From Clostridia bacterium (lineage in GTDB: Bacteria; Bacillota; Clostridia; TANB77; UBA1234): 63,978 nucleotides of DNA. Shown piece by piece: positions 17,329-26,297 of this stretch. The notes beneath the pieces are model-generated. The model was not told the origin of the DNA and ran no database searches. It saw only the letters and a list, made by a program, of their open reading frames with translations. The DNA is taken from NCBI GenBank assembly GCA_017521465.1, contig JAFXCN010000004.1:1-63978 (forward strand), read 5' to 3'. Every line of letters begins with the position of its first letter. Positions within the stretch are counted from its first letter, which is position 1. Made by a program: the position numbers and the translations under genes.

Positions 17329-19890
17329 GTGTATTTATTTGGTAAAATAAATGTAATGCCTCAACTACCTGAAAGAATTTCTGGTTTGTCAGCATTATCT
17401 TCTAATTTATGGTGGTCATGGAATTCATACGCATTGAGATTGTATGATTACATAGACTGTGATCTTTTCAAAAAAGTTAATAAAAATCCAGTTAAATTTT
17501 TATCTCACATTAATCAATCAAGATTGGTTGAAGTTTCTAATGATCAAGAATTTTTAAAAGAATATGATATGGTAATGGAAAATTTTAATGGTTATCTTAA
17601 CCAAGCCGATACATATTATGCAAAAACTTTTCCAAACGAAAAAAATAATGTAATTGCTTACTTCTCAGCTGAATATGGTATCGACGAAATATTGCCAATA
17701 TATGCAGGTGGTCTTGGAATATTATCTGGTGACCATTGCAAATCTGCAAGCGATTTAGGAATTCCATTTGTTCCTATCGGTTTATTATATAAACATGGAT
17801 ATTTTAATCAATTAATCAACAAAGATGGTTCTGAAACATTTCTTTATTCAGAAGCTAATGTTGAAGATTTGCCAATTCTTCCTGTTTATGATGATAACGG
17901 AAACGAACTTGTTATTGGCGTAGATTTTCCTGGTCGTATAATTTATCTAAAAGTATGGAAAATCAATGTTGGTAGAATATCACTTTACTTATTAGACAGT
18001 GACATTGATATTAATAATGAAATGGATAAACAATTAACTTTGAAACTTTATGGTGGAAACCAAGAAACGAGAATATCACAAGAAATAATATTAGGTATCG
18101 GTGGAATGAAGCTTTTAGAAGCTTTACACATAACACCTACCGTTTATCATATGAATGAAGGACACTCTTCTTTTGTAGTACTTGAAGTTATAAAACGTTT
18201 TATGAAAGAAAGAAATGTTTCTTTTAAAATTGCTAGAGAAATGGCTTCAGCATGCACAATATTTACAACACATACTCCAGTTCCTGCTGGTAATGATATC
18301 TTCCCTATAGAATTAATGGATAGATATTTTGCAGCTTATTCTGCACAACTTGGAATTTCTAGAAACGATTTTCTAAGTATGGGTTCTCGTGATAATAATA
18401 TTCCTTCAAATGGATTTGACATGGCGGTTCTTGCATTAAAAGTTGCAGGTAAGAAAAATGGTGTTAGCAAATTACATGGTGAAGTTTCTAGAAAATTGTT
18501 TGGAAACTTATGGCCAAATACAGCTGTTGACGAAGTTCCAATAACTCATGTAACAAACGGTGTTCATACATGTACATGGCTTGCCCCTAATTTAAAACAA
18601 CTATATAACGCATATATGAGACCATTCTGGCAAGAAAAAATTCATGAAATAGAAACATGGAATGATATTGATAATATCCCTGATGAAGAACTATGGAAAA
18701 CACATCAAGAACAAAAACAAAAATTAATTGATATGGTTAGAGAAAATGTTAGAAATCAAAAAAATAGAAATGGTGATTCCGTAGAAGAAATTAATGATAT
18801 AAATAAACTTCTTGATCCAAACGCACTTACAATTGGTTTTGCAAGAAGATTTGCTACATACAAACGTGCAGATTTAATATTTAGAGATATTGAACATATT
18901 ACAAAATTATTAAATGATCCTCAAAGACCTGTACAATTAATCTTCGCCGGCAAACCTCATCCAGCAGATATTCAAGGTCAAGATTTAGTTAAGAAAATTT
19001 ATAATATTTCAAAAATGCCACAATTTAAAAACAAAGTTGTAATTTTAGAAAATTATAATATGCATGTTGCAAGATATTTAATCAGTGGTGTTGATGTGTG
19101 GCTTAATAATCCTAGAAGACCTCTTGAAGCAAGTGGTACTAGTGGAGAAAAAGCTGGATTAAATGGAGTAATAAACTTTAGTATTCTTGATGGTTGGTGG
19201 TATGAAGGCTTCGACAAAACAAATGGTTGGGCAATCGGTGATGACACTGAATATACAAATTACGAATTACAAGATAACGCTGATAGTCAAAGTATTTATA
19301 ACGTTTTAGAATCTGAAGTTATACCAACATACTACAACAAAAACTCTAAAGGTTATAGTACAAAATGGGTTCAAATGATGAAGAATTCTATTAAAACAGT
19401 AGGTGGAAATTATAACACAAGCAGAATGTTATGTGACTATTCAAACGACCTTTATATACCTCAAGTACGCCTTGCTGTTGCAGATTATGCTAACAAAGAA
19501 AAAGTTGAAGAATTTAGTAATTGGAAAAACAATATACTTTCGAACTGGAATAACGTTACTATTTCTTCTCCATCAATAAACAGTGAAGTATCGATTAGCG
19601 CTGGAAACTCTTTAGATTTATCTTGCACTGTTTCACTTGGAAACATTCCACCTGAAAGCGTTACAGTTGAAGTATATTATGGTAGATTTGTAAATAATGA
19701 AAAACTGTTAAGCAGTGCATTTAAAACAATGGAATTAGCTAACAATTTAGAAAATTCTACATACGAATACAAAACTTCGATAACAATCGATAACGGTGGT
19801 AATTATGGATATACATTCAGAGTTGTACCAAATCATGATATGCTTATAAACAAACATGATATGTCTTTAGTAAAATGGTTAGAGTCTTAA
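17329..19890 (+). CDS. glgP: alpha-glucan (glycogen) phosphorylase, GT35
   Basis: Releases glucose-1-phosphate from alpha-1,4-glucan using pyridoxal phosphate. The 853 residues start with a DUF3417-like segment (LSALSSNLWWSWN), as in the short bacterial phosphorylase group. The PLP lysine is in GTSGEKAGLNG, at about residue 608. Other family motifs are YFSAEYGIDEILPIYAGGLG, HMNEGHS and GFARRFATYKRA. The start is a GTG eight bases after AAGGAGG. It is followed after 17 bases by pyruvate kinase, which links glucan breakdown to glycolysis. Confidence 0.94.
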   Translation: MYLFGKINVMPQLPERISGLSALSSNLWWSWNSYALRLYDYIDCDLFKKVNKNPVKFLSHINQSRLVEVSNDQEFLKEYDMVMENFNGYLNQADTYYAKTFPNEKNNVIAYFSAEYGIDEILPIYAGGLGILSGDHCKSASDLGIPFVPIGLLYKHGYFNQLINKDGSETFLYSEANVEDLPILPVYDDNGNELVIGVDFPGRIIYLKVWKINVGRISLYLLDSDIDINNEMDKQLTLKLYGGNQETRISQEIILGIGGMKLLEALHITPTVYHMNEGHSSFVVLEVIKRFMKERNVSFKIAREMASACTIFTTHTPVPAGNDIFPIELMDRYFAAYSAQLGISRNDFLSMGSRDNNIPSNGFDMAVLALKVAGKKNGVSKLHGEVSRKLFGNLWPNTAVDEVPITHVTNGVHTCTWLAPNLKQLYNAYMRPFWQEKIHEIETWNDIDNIPDEELWKTHQEQKQKLIDMVRENVRNQKNRNGDSVEEINDINKLLDPNALTIGFARRFATYKRADLIFRDIEHITKLLNDPQRPVQLIFAGKPHPADIQGQDLVKKIYNISKMPQFKNKVVILENYNMHVARYLISGVDVWLNNPRRPLEASGTSGEKAGLNGVINFSILDGWWYEGFDKTNGWAIGDDTEYTNYELQDNADSQSIYNVLESEVIPTYYNKNSKGYSTKWVQMMKNSIKTVGGNYNTSRMLCDYSNDLYIPQVRLAVADYANKEKVEEFSNWKNNILSNWNNVTISSPSINSEVSISAGNSLDLSCTVSLGNIPPESVTVEVYYGRFVNNEKLLSSAFKTMELANNLENSTYEYKTSITIDNGGNYGYTFRVVPNHDMLINKHDMSLVKWLES

Positions 19891-19907
19891 TTAATAGAGG
19901 TGATTAA

Positions 19908-21338
19908 ATGCGTAAAACAAAAATTGTTTGTACATTAGGACCAGCTGTAGATGATTATAAAGTTTTAGCTAGACTTTGTGCTTCTGGAATGAATGTTGCT
20001 CGTTTTAATTTTTCTCATGGAGATTATGAACAACAAGGTAAAAGAATCGAAGTGTTCAAAGCAGTTCGTAGCGAATTAAATTTATATATTCCTATGATGC
20101 TTGACACTAAAGGACCCGAAATAAGAATTGGTACATTTAAAAGCAAAGTAGCTGCACTTATTGACGGTGAAGAATTTACTTTAGCACACGATGAATGTGA
20201 AGGTGATTCTCATAGAGTGTATGTAAATTACCCTCTACTTTCTTCTGATGTTCATATTGGAACAAGAATATTAATTAATGATGGTCTTATCGAATTAGAA
20301 GTAATAGAAATTATTGATAAAGATGTAAAGTGTAAAATTATTCACGGAGGAAATCTAACCGATAGAAAAAGTGTAAATATTCCTGGATTAGTTTTAAACT
20401 TACCTTTACTTACAAAAAAAGATGAAGAAGATATTATATTTGGCATCGAAAATGGTTTTGATATAATAGCTGCATCTTTTGTAAGAAAACCAGAAGATAT
20501 TTTAGCTATTAGAGAAATATTGAAGAAATATCATGCTGAACATATTAAAATAATTGCAAAAATAGAAAATCATGAAGGTGTCGACAACTTTGATAAGATA
20601 CTTGATGTAGTTGATGGCATAATGGTTGCACGTGGTGATTTAGGAGTGGAAATTCCTATAGAACATGTTCCTATACTTCAAAAAGAATTTGTTTCAAAAT
20701 GTAATGCACATGGAAAAATAGTTATAATAGCAACTCAAATGTTAGAGTCGATGGTAAATAATCCAAGGCCAACTAGAGCTGAAGTTAGTGATATTGCAAA
20801 TGCTATTTTAGACGGCACATCTGCTATAATGTTATCTGCCGAAACAGCAATGGGTAATTTCCCTGTTCAATGTGTAAAAACAATGGGCACAATTGCAGAA
20901 TCTATAGAAAATAATACTCATTATTGGGAACGTTTCTTAAAATTAAATACTAATTATTTAATAAGTAATAGACCAAATCTTATAGTTGGACACTCACTTT
21001 GCGAAGTTGCAATGAGAATGCATGCAAAAGCTATATTTTCATTATCATCACACGGAAATACTCCAATCGCATTATCATCATTCAAACCAGAATGTCCTGT
21101 TTATGCAATTACAAGTGACATAAGGACTGCATCACAATTAAATTTAGTTTGGGGAGTTACTCCTATACTTGTAGATTATTCTTCTAATTCAGAAGATATG
21201 ATTATAGAAGGTATAAACAAAGCTAAAGAATATGGATTTGTTAAAGATGGAGATACTGTAGTAATTGGTGGTAGTGATTCTCATGATAAATATGGATTTA
21301 AGTCTAAAAAAACTTTAGGTGGAATATATGTAATTTAA
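19908..21338 (+). CDS. pyk: pyruvate kinase
   Basis: Converts phosphoenolpyruvate and ADP to pyruvate and ATP. The 476 residues show RKTKIVCTLGPA at the start, LDTKGPEIRIG, KIIAKIENHEGVDNFD with the catalytic lysine, MVARGDLGVEIP and ATQMLESM. It ends soon after the C-terminal allosteric domain and lacks the extra PEP-utiliser-like domain found in Bacillus enzymes. AGAGGTGA precedes the ATG. It is co-directional with the phosphorylase and ends at a strong terminator. Confidence 0.96.
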   Translation: MRKTKIVCTLGPAVDDYKVLARLCASGMNVARFNFSHGDYEQQGKRIEVFKAVRSELNLYIPMMLDTKGPEIRIGTFKSKVAALIDGEEFTLAHDECEGDSHRVYVNYPLLSSDVHIGTRILINDGLIELEVIEIIDKDVKCKIIHGGNLTDRKSVNIPGLVLNLPLLTKKDEEDIIFGIENGFDIIAASFVRKPEDILAIREILKKYHAEHIKIIAKIENHEGVDNFDKILDVVDGIMVARGDLGVEIPIEHVPILQKEFVSKCNAHGKIVIIATQMLESMVNNPRPTRAEVSDIANAILDGTSAIMLSAETAMGNFPVQCVKTMGTIAESIENNTHYWERFLKLNTNYLISNRPNLIVGHSLCEVAMRMHAKAIFSLSSHGNTPIALSSFKPECPVYAITSDIRTASQLNLVWGVTPILVDYSSNSEDMIIEGINKAKEYGFVKDGDTVVIGGSDSHDKYGFKSKKTLGGIYVI

Positions 21339-21341
21339 AAC

Positions 21342-21380
21342 AAAGAGCTGCTGAATTAAAAATTCAGCAGCTCTTTTATT
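21342..21380. terminator. bidirectional terminator between pyk and the 160-residue gene
   Basis: GAGCTGCTGAATT and AATTCAGCAGCTC arms (21345-21373) with flanking A and T runs serve both convergent genes. Confidence 0.85.
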
Positions 21381-21863
21381 TTAAAAATTAGTATTGAGTC
21401 CATTAATAAGGGCATATCGAAGCGGCGGCAAATCATGCACACTCACTTTCTTTACAAACTTAGCAACAGGTGTAAATGTGTCATTCATAAGCTTCCAAAA
21501 TCTATTATCACCAATTTTGCTAATACGATTTTCGATGATATCGCGATAAATACGGAGAATCTCCGGCACCGCAATAACAGTACAATTACGTGCTGTAAAC
21601 GTGTCCGTCCTGGGTTCTTCATTTTCCAAAATGTACCGCACCAGGTCAAGAGACTCAACACGGCCTGCAATACCGTCATACTCTTCTCCATTCGCAAGGA
21701 ATACAACAGCATCTTTCATTACATCAGCATCAAAAGGAATCTCTTCACCTTTCATAAACTTAATAATCTGTTCTTCACCATTAATACAAATAAATGTAAT
21801 CTTTCCAATCTCTGTATCTTTAATCATCCAACCGAAAGAAGTTTGCTCAAGGATCCGCACCAT
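21381..21863 (-). CDS. 160-residue protein, unknown function
   Basis: I recognise no family. The protein is soluble and mixed alpha/beta, beginning MVRILEQTSFGWMIKDTEIG and containing GEEYDGIAGRVESLDLVRYI and a C-terminal VHDLPPLRYALINGL. The start is chosen for GGAGGAAGGG before the ATG, and a perfect promoter lies 40 bases upstream. Starts further upstream would run through that promoter. In-phase TTA, CTA and TCA codons are absent over nearly the whole gene, unlike pyk. It belongs to the compositionally distinct set and is a single-gene unit. Confidence 0.75.
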   Translation of the reverse strand: MVRILEQTSFGWMIKDTEIGKITFICINGEEQIIKFMKGEEIPFDADVMKDAVVFLANGEEYDGIAGRVESLDLVRYILENEEPRTDTFTARNCTVIAVPEILRIYRDIIENRISKIGDNRFWKLMNDTFTPVAKFVKKVSVHDLPPLRYALINGLNTNF

Positions 21864-21903
21864 AGTTACCCTTCCTCCCTTTGTAACATATTCTAGCTTT
21901 TGC

Positions 21904-21932
21904 ATTATATCATCTATCCGCTCTTTTGTCAA
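21904..21932 (-). promoter_or_regulatory. consensus sigma-A promoter of the 160-residue gene
   Basis: On the minus strand, TTGACA (21927-21932), a 17-base spacer, then TATAAT (21904-21909). This is a perfect match. Confidence 0.85.
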
Positions 21933-21951
21933 TGATATGTAAACTAATTTG

Positions 21952-23115
21952 TCAATTATTTCCAAATGTATTTTTAAACATTTTCCAAACATTTCTAGTT
22001 ATTTTCTTATTTTCATTTAAAATAACAGAATAAATTACATATTCATCCCATAATCCGATTTCATTTATATCTTTAGATTTCATTGTACTAAAATCATTTA
22101 AGAATAATTTTAATCCACATAATTGTGCTTTTATTTTCTTACCTTTAGCTGACAACCAATTAATATTCAAAATAAAATACGAATCAGCAATTATAAAAGC
22201 AATTATAACTATTAAGAAAAAATATTTAAAAAATATTGTTACTTCTTCATAAAAATATATCATCATAAGTGCCGTAATAAACATTGGAATAAAAGTTCCG
22301 CCGCATAATATAAGTGCTCTTGCTACATCTTTTCCGTTTTTTTCTCCTGGTTCATATACACCAAATTTAGAAATAACAATCTTTATACTTAACGGTATAA
22401 AGATTGCATGTACCAAAATCCCTGTAATTATCGCAGCATCTCTAAACAAAACTAATGCTAGCAATACTCCAAAAGCAAATATCGTATATATTTTTTTGTT
22501 TCTTAAATATTTCTCTTCAATACTTTTGGATATATTTTTTTCTGGCAGTATAAGTTCTGATTTTTTCAAATCATTATATAAATTTTTTTCAAACTTTTTC
22601 AAAAAAATTTTACTCTCAAAATTTTTCTTCTTTTTCCCTAGCTCTTTTAAAACTTGTCCTTCGTGTAAAATTAAATTTTTGTCACTTTCATCTATTATTT
22701 TTATTTTATCATTAGTAATTTCTATTTTTTTCTTCAAATTTAATTCTAATAATGTTGCAATAATATCTTTTTTATATTCGATATTTTTGTCATCCAAATA
22801 TGAAAGTTCAACTGGACTAATATTTTCAATTATTTCTCTATAATATTCATTTCCTATATTTTTACTCTCTCTTTTATCTTTTATCCAAAAAATTATTAAT
22901 GTAGTTATAGAAAATAATAACGGAATTATTACAAAGAATGTAAAATTCTTAATTGCTATTGGTAACCACTCTTCCAAATCATAATCAAAATCCCATTCGA
23001 ATTCTGAATCAAGTTCATAAAGTATTACTAATAAAATTAAAAAAATCCTATATAATGAAAAATTAGATTTTACTAATCTTATTAAATTATTTCTAACTCC
23101 CAATCTTTCAAACAT
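21952..23115 (-). CDS. DUF2207-type membrane protein, C-terminal half only
   Basis: A 387-residue integral membrane protein. It has two N-terminal hydrophobic segments (IFLILLVILYEL; FFVIIPLLFSITTLIIFWI), a Lys/Glu-rich soluble region at about 75-200 that resembles the winged-helix-like insert of DUF2207 proteins (SPVELSYLDDKNIEYKKDIIATLLEL), then four more segments. The extracellular N-terminal domain usual in DUF2207 is missing. Codon use is typical of the AT-rich host genes. GAGGG precedes the ATG. Function unknown. Confidence 0.65.
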   Translation of the reverse strand: MFERLGVRNNLIRLVKSNFSLYRIFLILLVILYELDSEFEWDFDYDLEEWLPIAIKNFTFFVIIPLLFSITTLIIFWIKDKRESKNIGNEYYREIIENISPVELSYLDDKNIEYKKDIIATLLELNLKKKIEITNDKIKIIDESDKNLILHEGQVLKELGKKKKNFESKIFLKKFEKNLYNDLKKSELILPEKNISKSIEEKYLRNKKIYTIFAFGVLLALVLFRDAAIITGILVHAIFIPLSIKIVISKFGVYEPGEKNGKDVARALILCGGTFIPMFITALMMIYFYEEVTIFFKYFFLIVIIAFIIADSYFILNINWLSAKGKKIKAQLCGLKLFLNDFSTMKSKDINEIGLWDEYVIYSVILNENKKITRNVWKMFKNTFGNN

Positions 23116-23205
23116 AATATCCCTCTTTCATATTAAAGCTTATATGATATTAGAATACACTATTTAACTATATTTATCAACATTCAACAAATTCACGTAT
23201 TAACT

Positions 23206-23235
23206 TGACATAATTTATTTTTTGTGATATATTGT
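23206..23235 (+). promoter_or_regulatory. promoter of telA
   Basis: TTGACA (23206-23211), an 18-base spacer, TATATT (23230-23235). The TTGACATAAT string recurs in other promoters of the distinct gene set. Confidence 0.7.
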
Positions 23236-23267
23236 CAACGTAAAATTATCATTAAGGAGGTTTTTCC

Positions 23268-24410
23268 ATGCCTGGTATCGATTTCGCTCCCACTCCCGCC
23301 CCTACTGTAACTCTTGAGCTTACTGATACCTCATCGTCTATGAATAGTATGCAAGATACTACTGATACTACAGAAACCGTGACTCCATCGATTGAACCCG
23401 CTTTCTCTGAACAGGAGCTTGCTCAAATTCAATCTTTTTCTGAAAAAATTGATATTACTAATCCTGAACTTGTACTTCAATATGGTGCAGGTGCTCAAAA
23501 GAAAATTGCAGCATTCTCTGACGCTACTCTTGAACGTGTTCGGACTAAGGATAGTGGTTTTGTTGGTGACATGCTCACCGATCTTATCGGTGAGCTCAAA
23601 GGCTTCTCTACTGAAAATACGAATTTCGCCGGCAAAGGTGCCTGGAGAATTCGTCGGATGATTTCTAAGCTTAAGACGCAGTATTCCAAAGTTTCTACTA
23701 ATGTCGATAGTATTGTTGATCATCTGGAGGAGCATCAGCTCACTCTGATGAATGATATTAAGGTTCTCATTGGCCTTTATGATCGCAATCAGCTTTACTT
23801 CAAGGAACTTTCTATGTATATTAAAGCTGGTAAACAGAGACTTGAACACCTTCGTGCAACACGTCTGCAGGAACTGCATAAAGTAGCACAAAGTACCTCT
23901 GATCCTCAGGCTGCTCAAGCTTACAAGGACTATGCTGATGCTTGTGATCGCTTTGAAAAGAAGTTGCATGATCTTCTGCTCTCTCGAACTGTTGCTATGC
24001 AGTTCGCTGCACAGATTCGTTTGCTGCAAAATAACGACTCTATTCTGGTAGATAAGATTCAGTCTACTATTGTGAATACCATTCCGCTTTGGAAGAGTCA
24101 GATGGTTGTTGCTCTTGGTCTTGCTAATGCTACTAATGCTATGAGAGCTCAACGTTCTGTCACTAATATGACTAATAGTCTGCTTCGTTCTAATGCTGAA
24201 AAGCTTAAGACAAGTACTGTTGAAATTGCACGCGAATCCGAGCGCGGTATTATCGATATTGAAACTCTGGTTCATACTAATCAGATGCTCATTGATACCA
24301 TCACTGAAGTTCAGCAGATTCAGGTCGAAGGTCGCGAGCAGCGCCAAAATGCTGAAGCCGAACTTAAGTTGCTGGAAGACAACCTGAAGCAGAAATTGCT
24401 GAATGGATAA
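23268..24410 (+). CDS. telA: TelA / toxic-anion-resistance family protein
   Basis: A 380-residue TelA family protein. The first 60 residues are low-complexity (Thr, Pro, Ser). The rest is long amphipathic helix typical of the family, for example KGAWRIRRMISKLKTQYSKV and LRLLQ-like repeats up to AEAELKLLEDNLKQKLLNG. TelA proteins are linked to tellurite, antibiotic and envelope stress, and to tellurium-resistance gene clusters, but the molecular role is unclear. AAGGAGG lies before the ATG. Codons 22-360 contain no TTA, CTA or TCA. It is convergent with the VWA-ABC operon. Confidence 0.88.
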   Translation: MPGIDFAPTPAPTVTLELTDTSSSMNSMQDTTDTTETVTPSIEPAFSEQELAQIQSFSEKIDITNPELVLQYGAGAQKKIAAFSDATLERVRTKDSGFVGDMLTDLIGELKGFSTENTNFAGKGAWRIRRMISKLKTQYSKVSTNVDSIVDHLEEHQLTLMNDIKVLIGLYDRNQLYFKELSMYIKAGKQRLEHLRATRLQELHKVAQSTSDPQAAQAYKDYADACDRFEKKLHDLLLSRTVAMQFAAQIRLLQNNDSILVDKIQSTIVNTIPLWKSQMVVALGLANATNAMRAQRSVTNMTNSLLRSNAEKLKTSTVEIARESERGIIDIETLVHTNQMLIDTITEVQQIQVEGREQRQNAEAELKLLEDNLKQKLLNG

Positions 24411-24416
24411 AACTTT

Positions 24417-24446
24417 CCCCCCTAGATTTTTCTAGGGGGGATTTTT
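24417..24446 (+). terminator. telA terminator
   Basis: CCCCCCTAGA-tttt-TCTAGGGGGG followed by ATTTTTAT, seven bases after the telA stop. Confidence 0.9.
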
Positions 24447-24472
24447 ATACTCATACACACGGTATGCAAATT

Positions 24473-24518
24473 GGAAGTGCGACGAAATAGATATAAAAAT
24501 CTATTTCGTTTCACCTCC
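24473..24518 (-). repeat. 46-nt hairpin paired with 1284-1329
   Basis: On the minus strand it starts GGAGGTGAAACG and ends GCACTTCC around the same TTTTAT loop as the element at 1284-1329. The stem has two mismatches, but two other base pairs differ from the first copy by compensatory changes. It lies between the two convergent terminators. Confidence 0.65.
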
Positions 24519-24545
24519 AATTTACACACCTTTTTTCTTTGATAG

Positions 24546-24595
24546 AGAGATGTAAAAAAAAGAGGACCTTTCGGTCCTCTTTTTTTTACATCTCT
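24546..24595. terminator. terminator of the VWA-ABC operon
   Basis: A perfect 23-bp inverted repeat with an AGAGGACC-tttc-GGTCCTCT core and eight-base A and T runs. It contains the VWA stop codon. Confidence 0.9.
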
Positions 24596-26283
24596 GCATC
24601 AAACAACGTCTTCAAAATGTACGCAACATCATCGCTGGTTGCATTAATAAACGCACCCTGATTAATTTCTGCAATACGCTCAAGTTCCTTTACATCAGCT
24701 TCATAGCCAATTGTATAAATAGGAACATCACAAACGTCAATCAATTCTCTCATACTACTAAGAGAGTATCCACTCCCCGTATACCCATCACTCAAAAGAA
24801 TGATAATAGGCTTAATAGAAGAGTCTTTTTGGCGTTCTTCTTCAATCAATTTAAGAGCAATAAGCAAAGCATCGTTAGTTGCCGTACCACCATCAGCCTT
24901 CCAGCTGTCGATGGCACCAACAAAATATTCTTGTTGTTCAACTGTAAATTCACTAATAGGCAAATCAATATAAACATACGAATTATAGCTTAACAGTCCA
25001 ACCTTATTGTCTTCTCCGACATACTGCATTGCATTCTTAAGAGAATCCTTAAGAGCAGTCATTTTTCGGCCAGACATACTTCCCGACTTATCAGCAACAA
25101 AGACTGCTACAATCTTCTTGCCAGAAGCTTTCCCTTGCTTCCAGAATTCAAGGATTTCACTAATCATTCCGCCAGAATAGTTAGCAACCGTACTTTCGTA
25201 AGTTTCGTCCTTGTTGAAGCCAAGGGACGTTGCATAATTCTGTACAGAATCATTTGTCAAATACGTTCCAAAAAATTTAAGTGCCTGAAGTTCTTCTTCG
25301 GATACTTCACCAACGGAATACAAAGGATTGTCGTGACGAACTCCGAAAGGCACAAACACGAATTTCTGCTTCAAACTTTCATCATTTTCATATGCCTGAC
25401 GCTCAATCACAAAGGCATCAATTGCACCTTTCTCAACAGACTGCTTCATCTGCTGAGTAGAATAAGAAACCGCCGAAACAGTATTTTGGAAATTCGAAAA
25501 GTCAGTAGTTGCTTCCATACTCATAGGATTGTTAGAATCAAAATAGCTAAGCATAGAGATTACAAAGTTAAGACCAGTAGGATTGTTGGTAGGATTAGTA
25601 TATCCAACCGATACATCTCCTGCTTCATTCGCCTTAACAATTGTATTGACATTTACTTCACCATACTTAGTCACAAGAGCTTCATACTTACTCTTCTCAA
25701 TTACAATTCCCATCACATTACCAATAGTCTTATTCTGAACAAGTGAAATGTTAATACCATTTTCATTCATCAAAATACCATAAAGCTCATTCGCAGCAAT
25801 ATATCCTTTAGGATAATATGTTCCATTGAGAATATACTCTTCTGCAAGACTTGATTCAAGGCATCTGATTGAAACAGATACAGTTTTGCTAGTATCTTCA
25901 AGAGTAATGGCTTCAGCATTAAACTTTTTGGCAGCATCAATTACTACATCACGCAAGGAACTGCCGTTGTTTTCAATAGGAACGAAAATCTCTACATCAA
26001 TGTCACCATTACCCTTCACATCCAAATCATAATTGGCCACATCCGGCAATTCATACATAAACATAGATTGGTCAGGCACCTCATCATGAGGTGCCTGTAC
26101 CGGAATTTCGCCTTTAATAAGTTTAGAATCTCTTACATCAATATTGAACTTTTCCATATAAGAATAGGCATTTTCCTTCGTTACAGTGTTGGGTTCGTAA
26201 ACCTGAACAATATCACAAGCACAAAGAACAAATACTAAAGACACAACAATTACTGTACACAGCAGCCGTTTGAACTTGCTCAT
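24586..26283 (-). CDS. VWA-domain lipoprotein with an SBP-like N-terminal domain
   Basis: A 565-residue exported lipoprotein with signal peptide and lipobox (FVLCACDIV, Cys near residue 23). Residues about 75-375 resemble a solute-binding fold, with GYTNPTNNPTGLNFVISML and later GAIDAFVIERQAYEN. The C-terminal VWA domain (about 395-560) has an intact metal site: DKSGSMS, then GGTATNDA, then LLSDGYTGSG. Such domains usually bind a partner protein through a metal ion. It is the last gene of a six-gene operon and has its own GGAGG site. TTA, CTA and TCA codons are scarce. It probably sits outside the membrane beside the SBP-OmpA proteins. Confidence 0.88.
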   Translation of the reverse strand: MSKFKRLLCTVIVVSLVFVLCACDIVQVYEPNTVTKENAYSYMEKFNIDVRDSKLIKGEIPVQAPHDEVPDQSMFMYELPDVANYDLDVKGNGDIDVEIFVPIENNGSSLRDVVIDAAKKFNAEAITLEDTSKTVSVSIRCLESSLAEEYILNGTYYPKGYIAANELYGILMNENGINISLVQNKTIGNVMGIVIEKSKYEALVTKYGEVNVNTIVKANEAGDVSVGYTNPTNNPTGLNFVISMLSYFDSNNPMSMEATTDFSNFQNTVSAVSYSTQQMKQSVEKGAIDAFVIERQAYENDESLKQKFVFVPFGVRHDNPLYSVGEVSEEELQALKFFGTYLTNDSVQNYATSLGFNKDETYESTVANYSGGMISEILEFWKQGKASGKKIVAVFVADKSGSMSGRKMTALKDSLKNAMQYVGEDNKVGLLSYNSYVYIDLPISEFTVEQQEYFVGAIDSWKADGGTATNDALLIALKLIEEERQKDSSIKPIIILLSDGYTGSGYSLSSMRELIDVCDVPIYTIGYEADVKELERIAEINQGAFINATSDDVAYILKTLFDAEM

Positions 26284-26297
26284 TTTGTTTCCTCCTT

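Noticed and set aside
23331-24347. 338-codon open frame antisense to telA
   Set aside because: Same explanation as above: in phase, no ribosome site, no domain.
25135-25746. 203-codon open frame antisense to the VWA gene
   Set aside because: It is a shadow of the sense codon bias.
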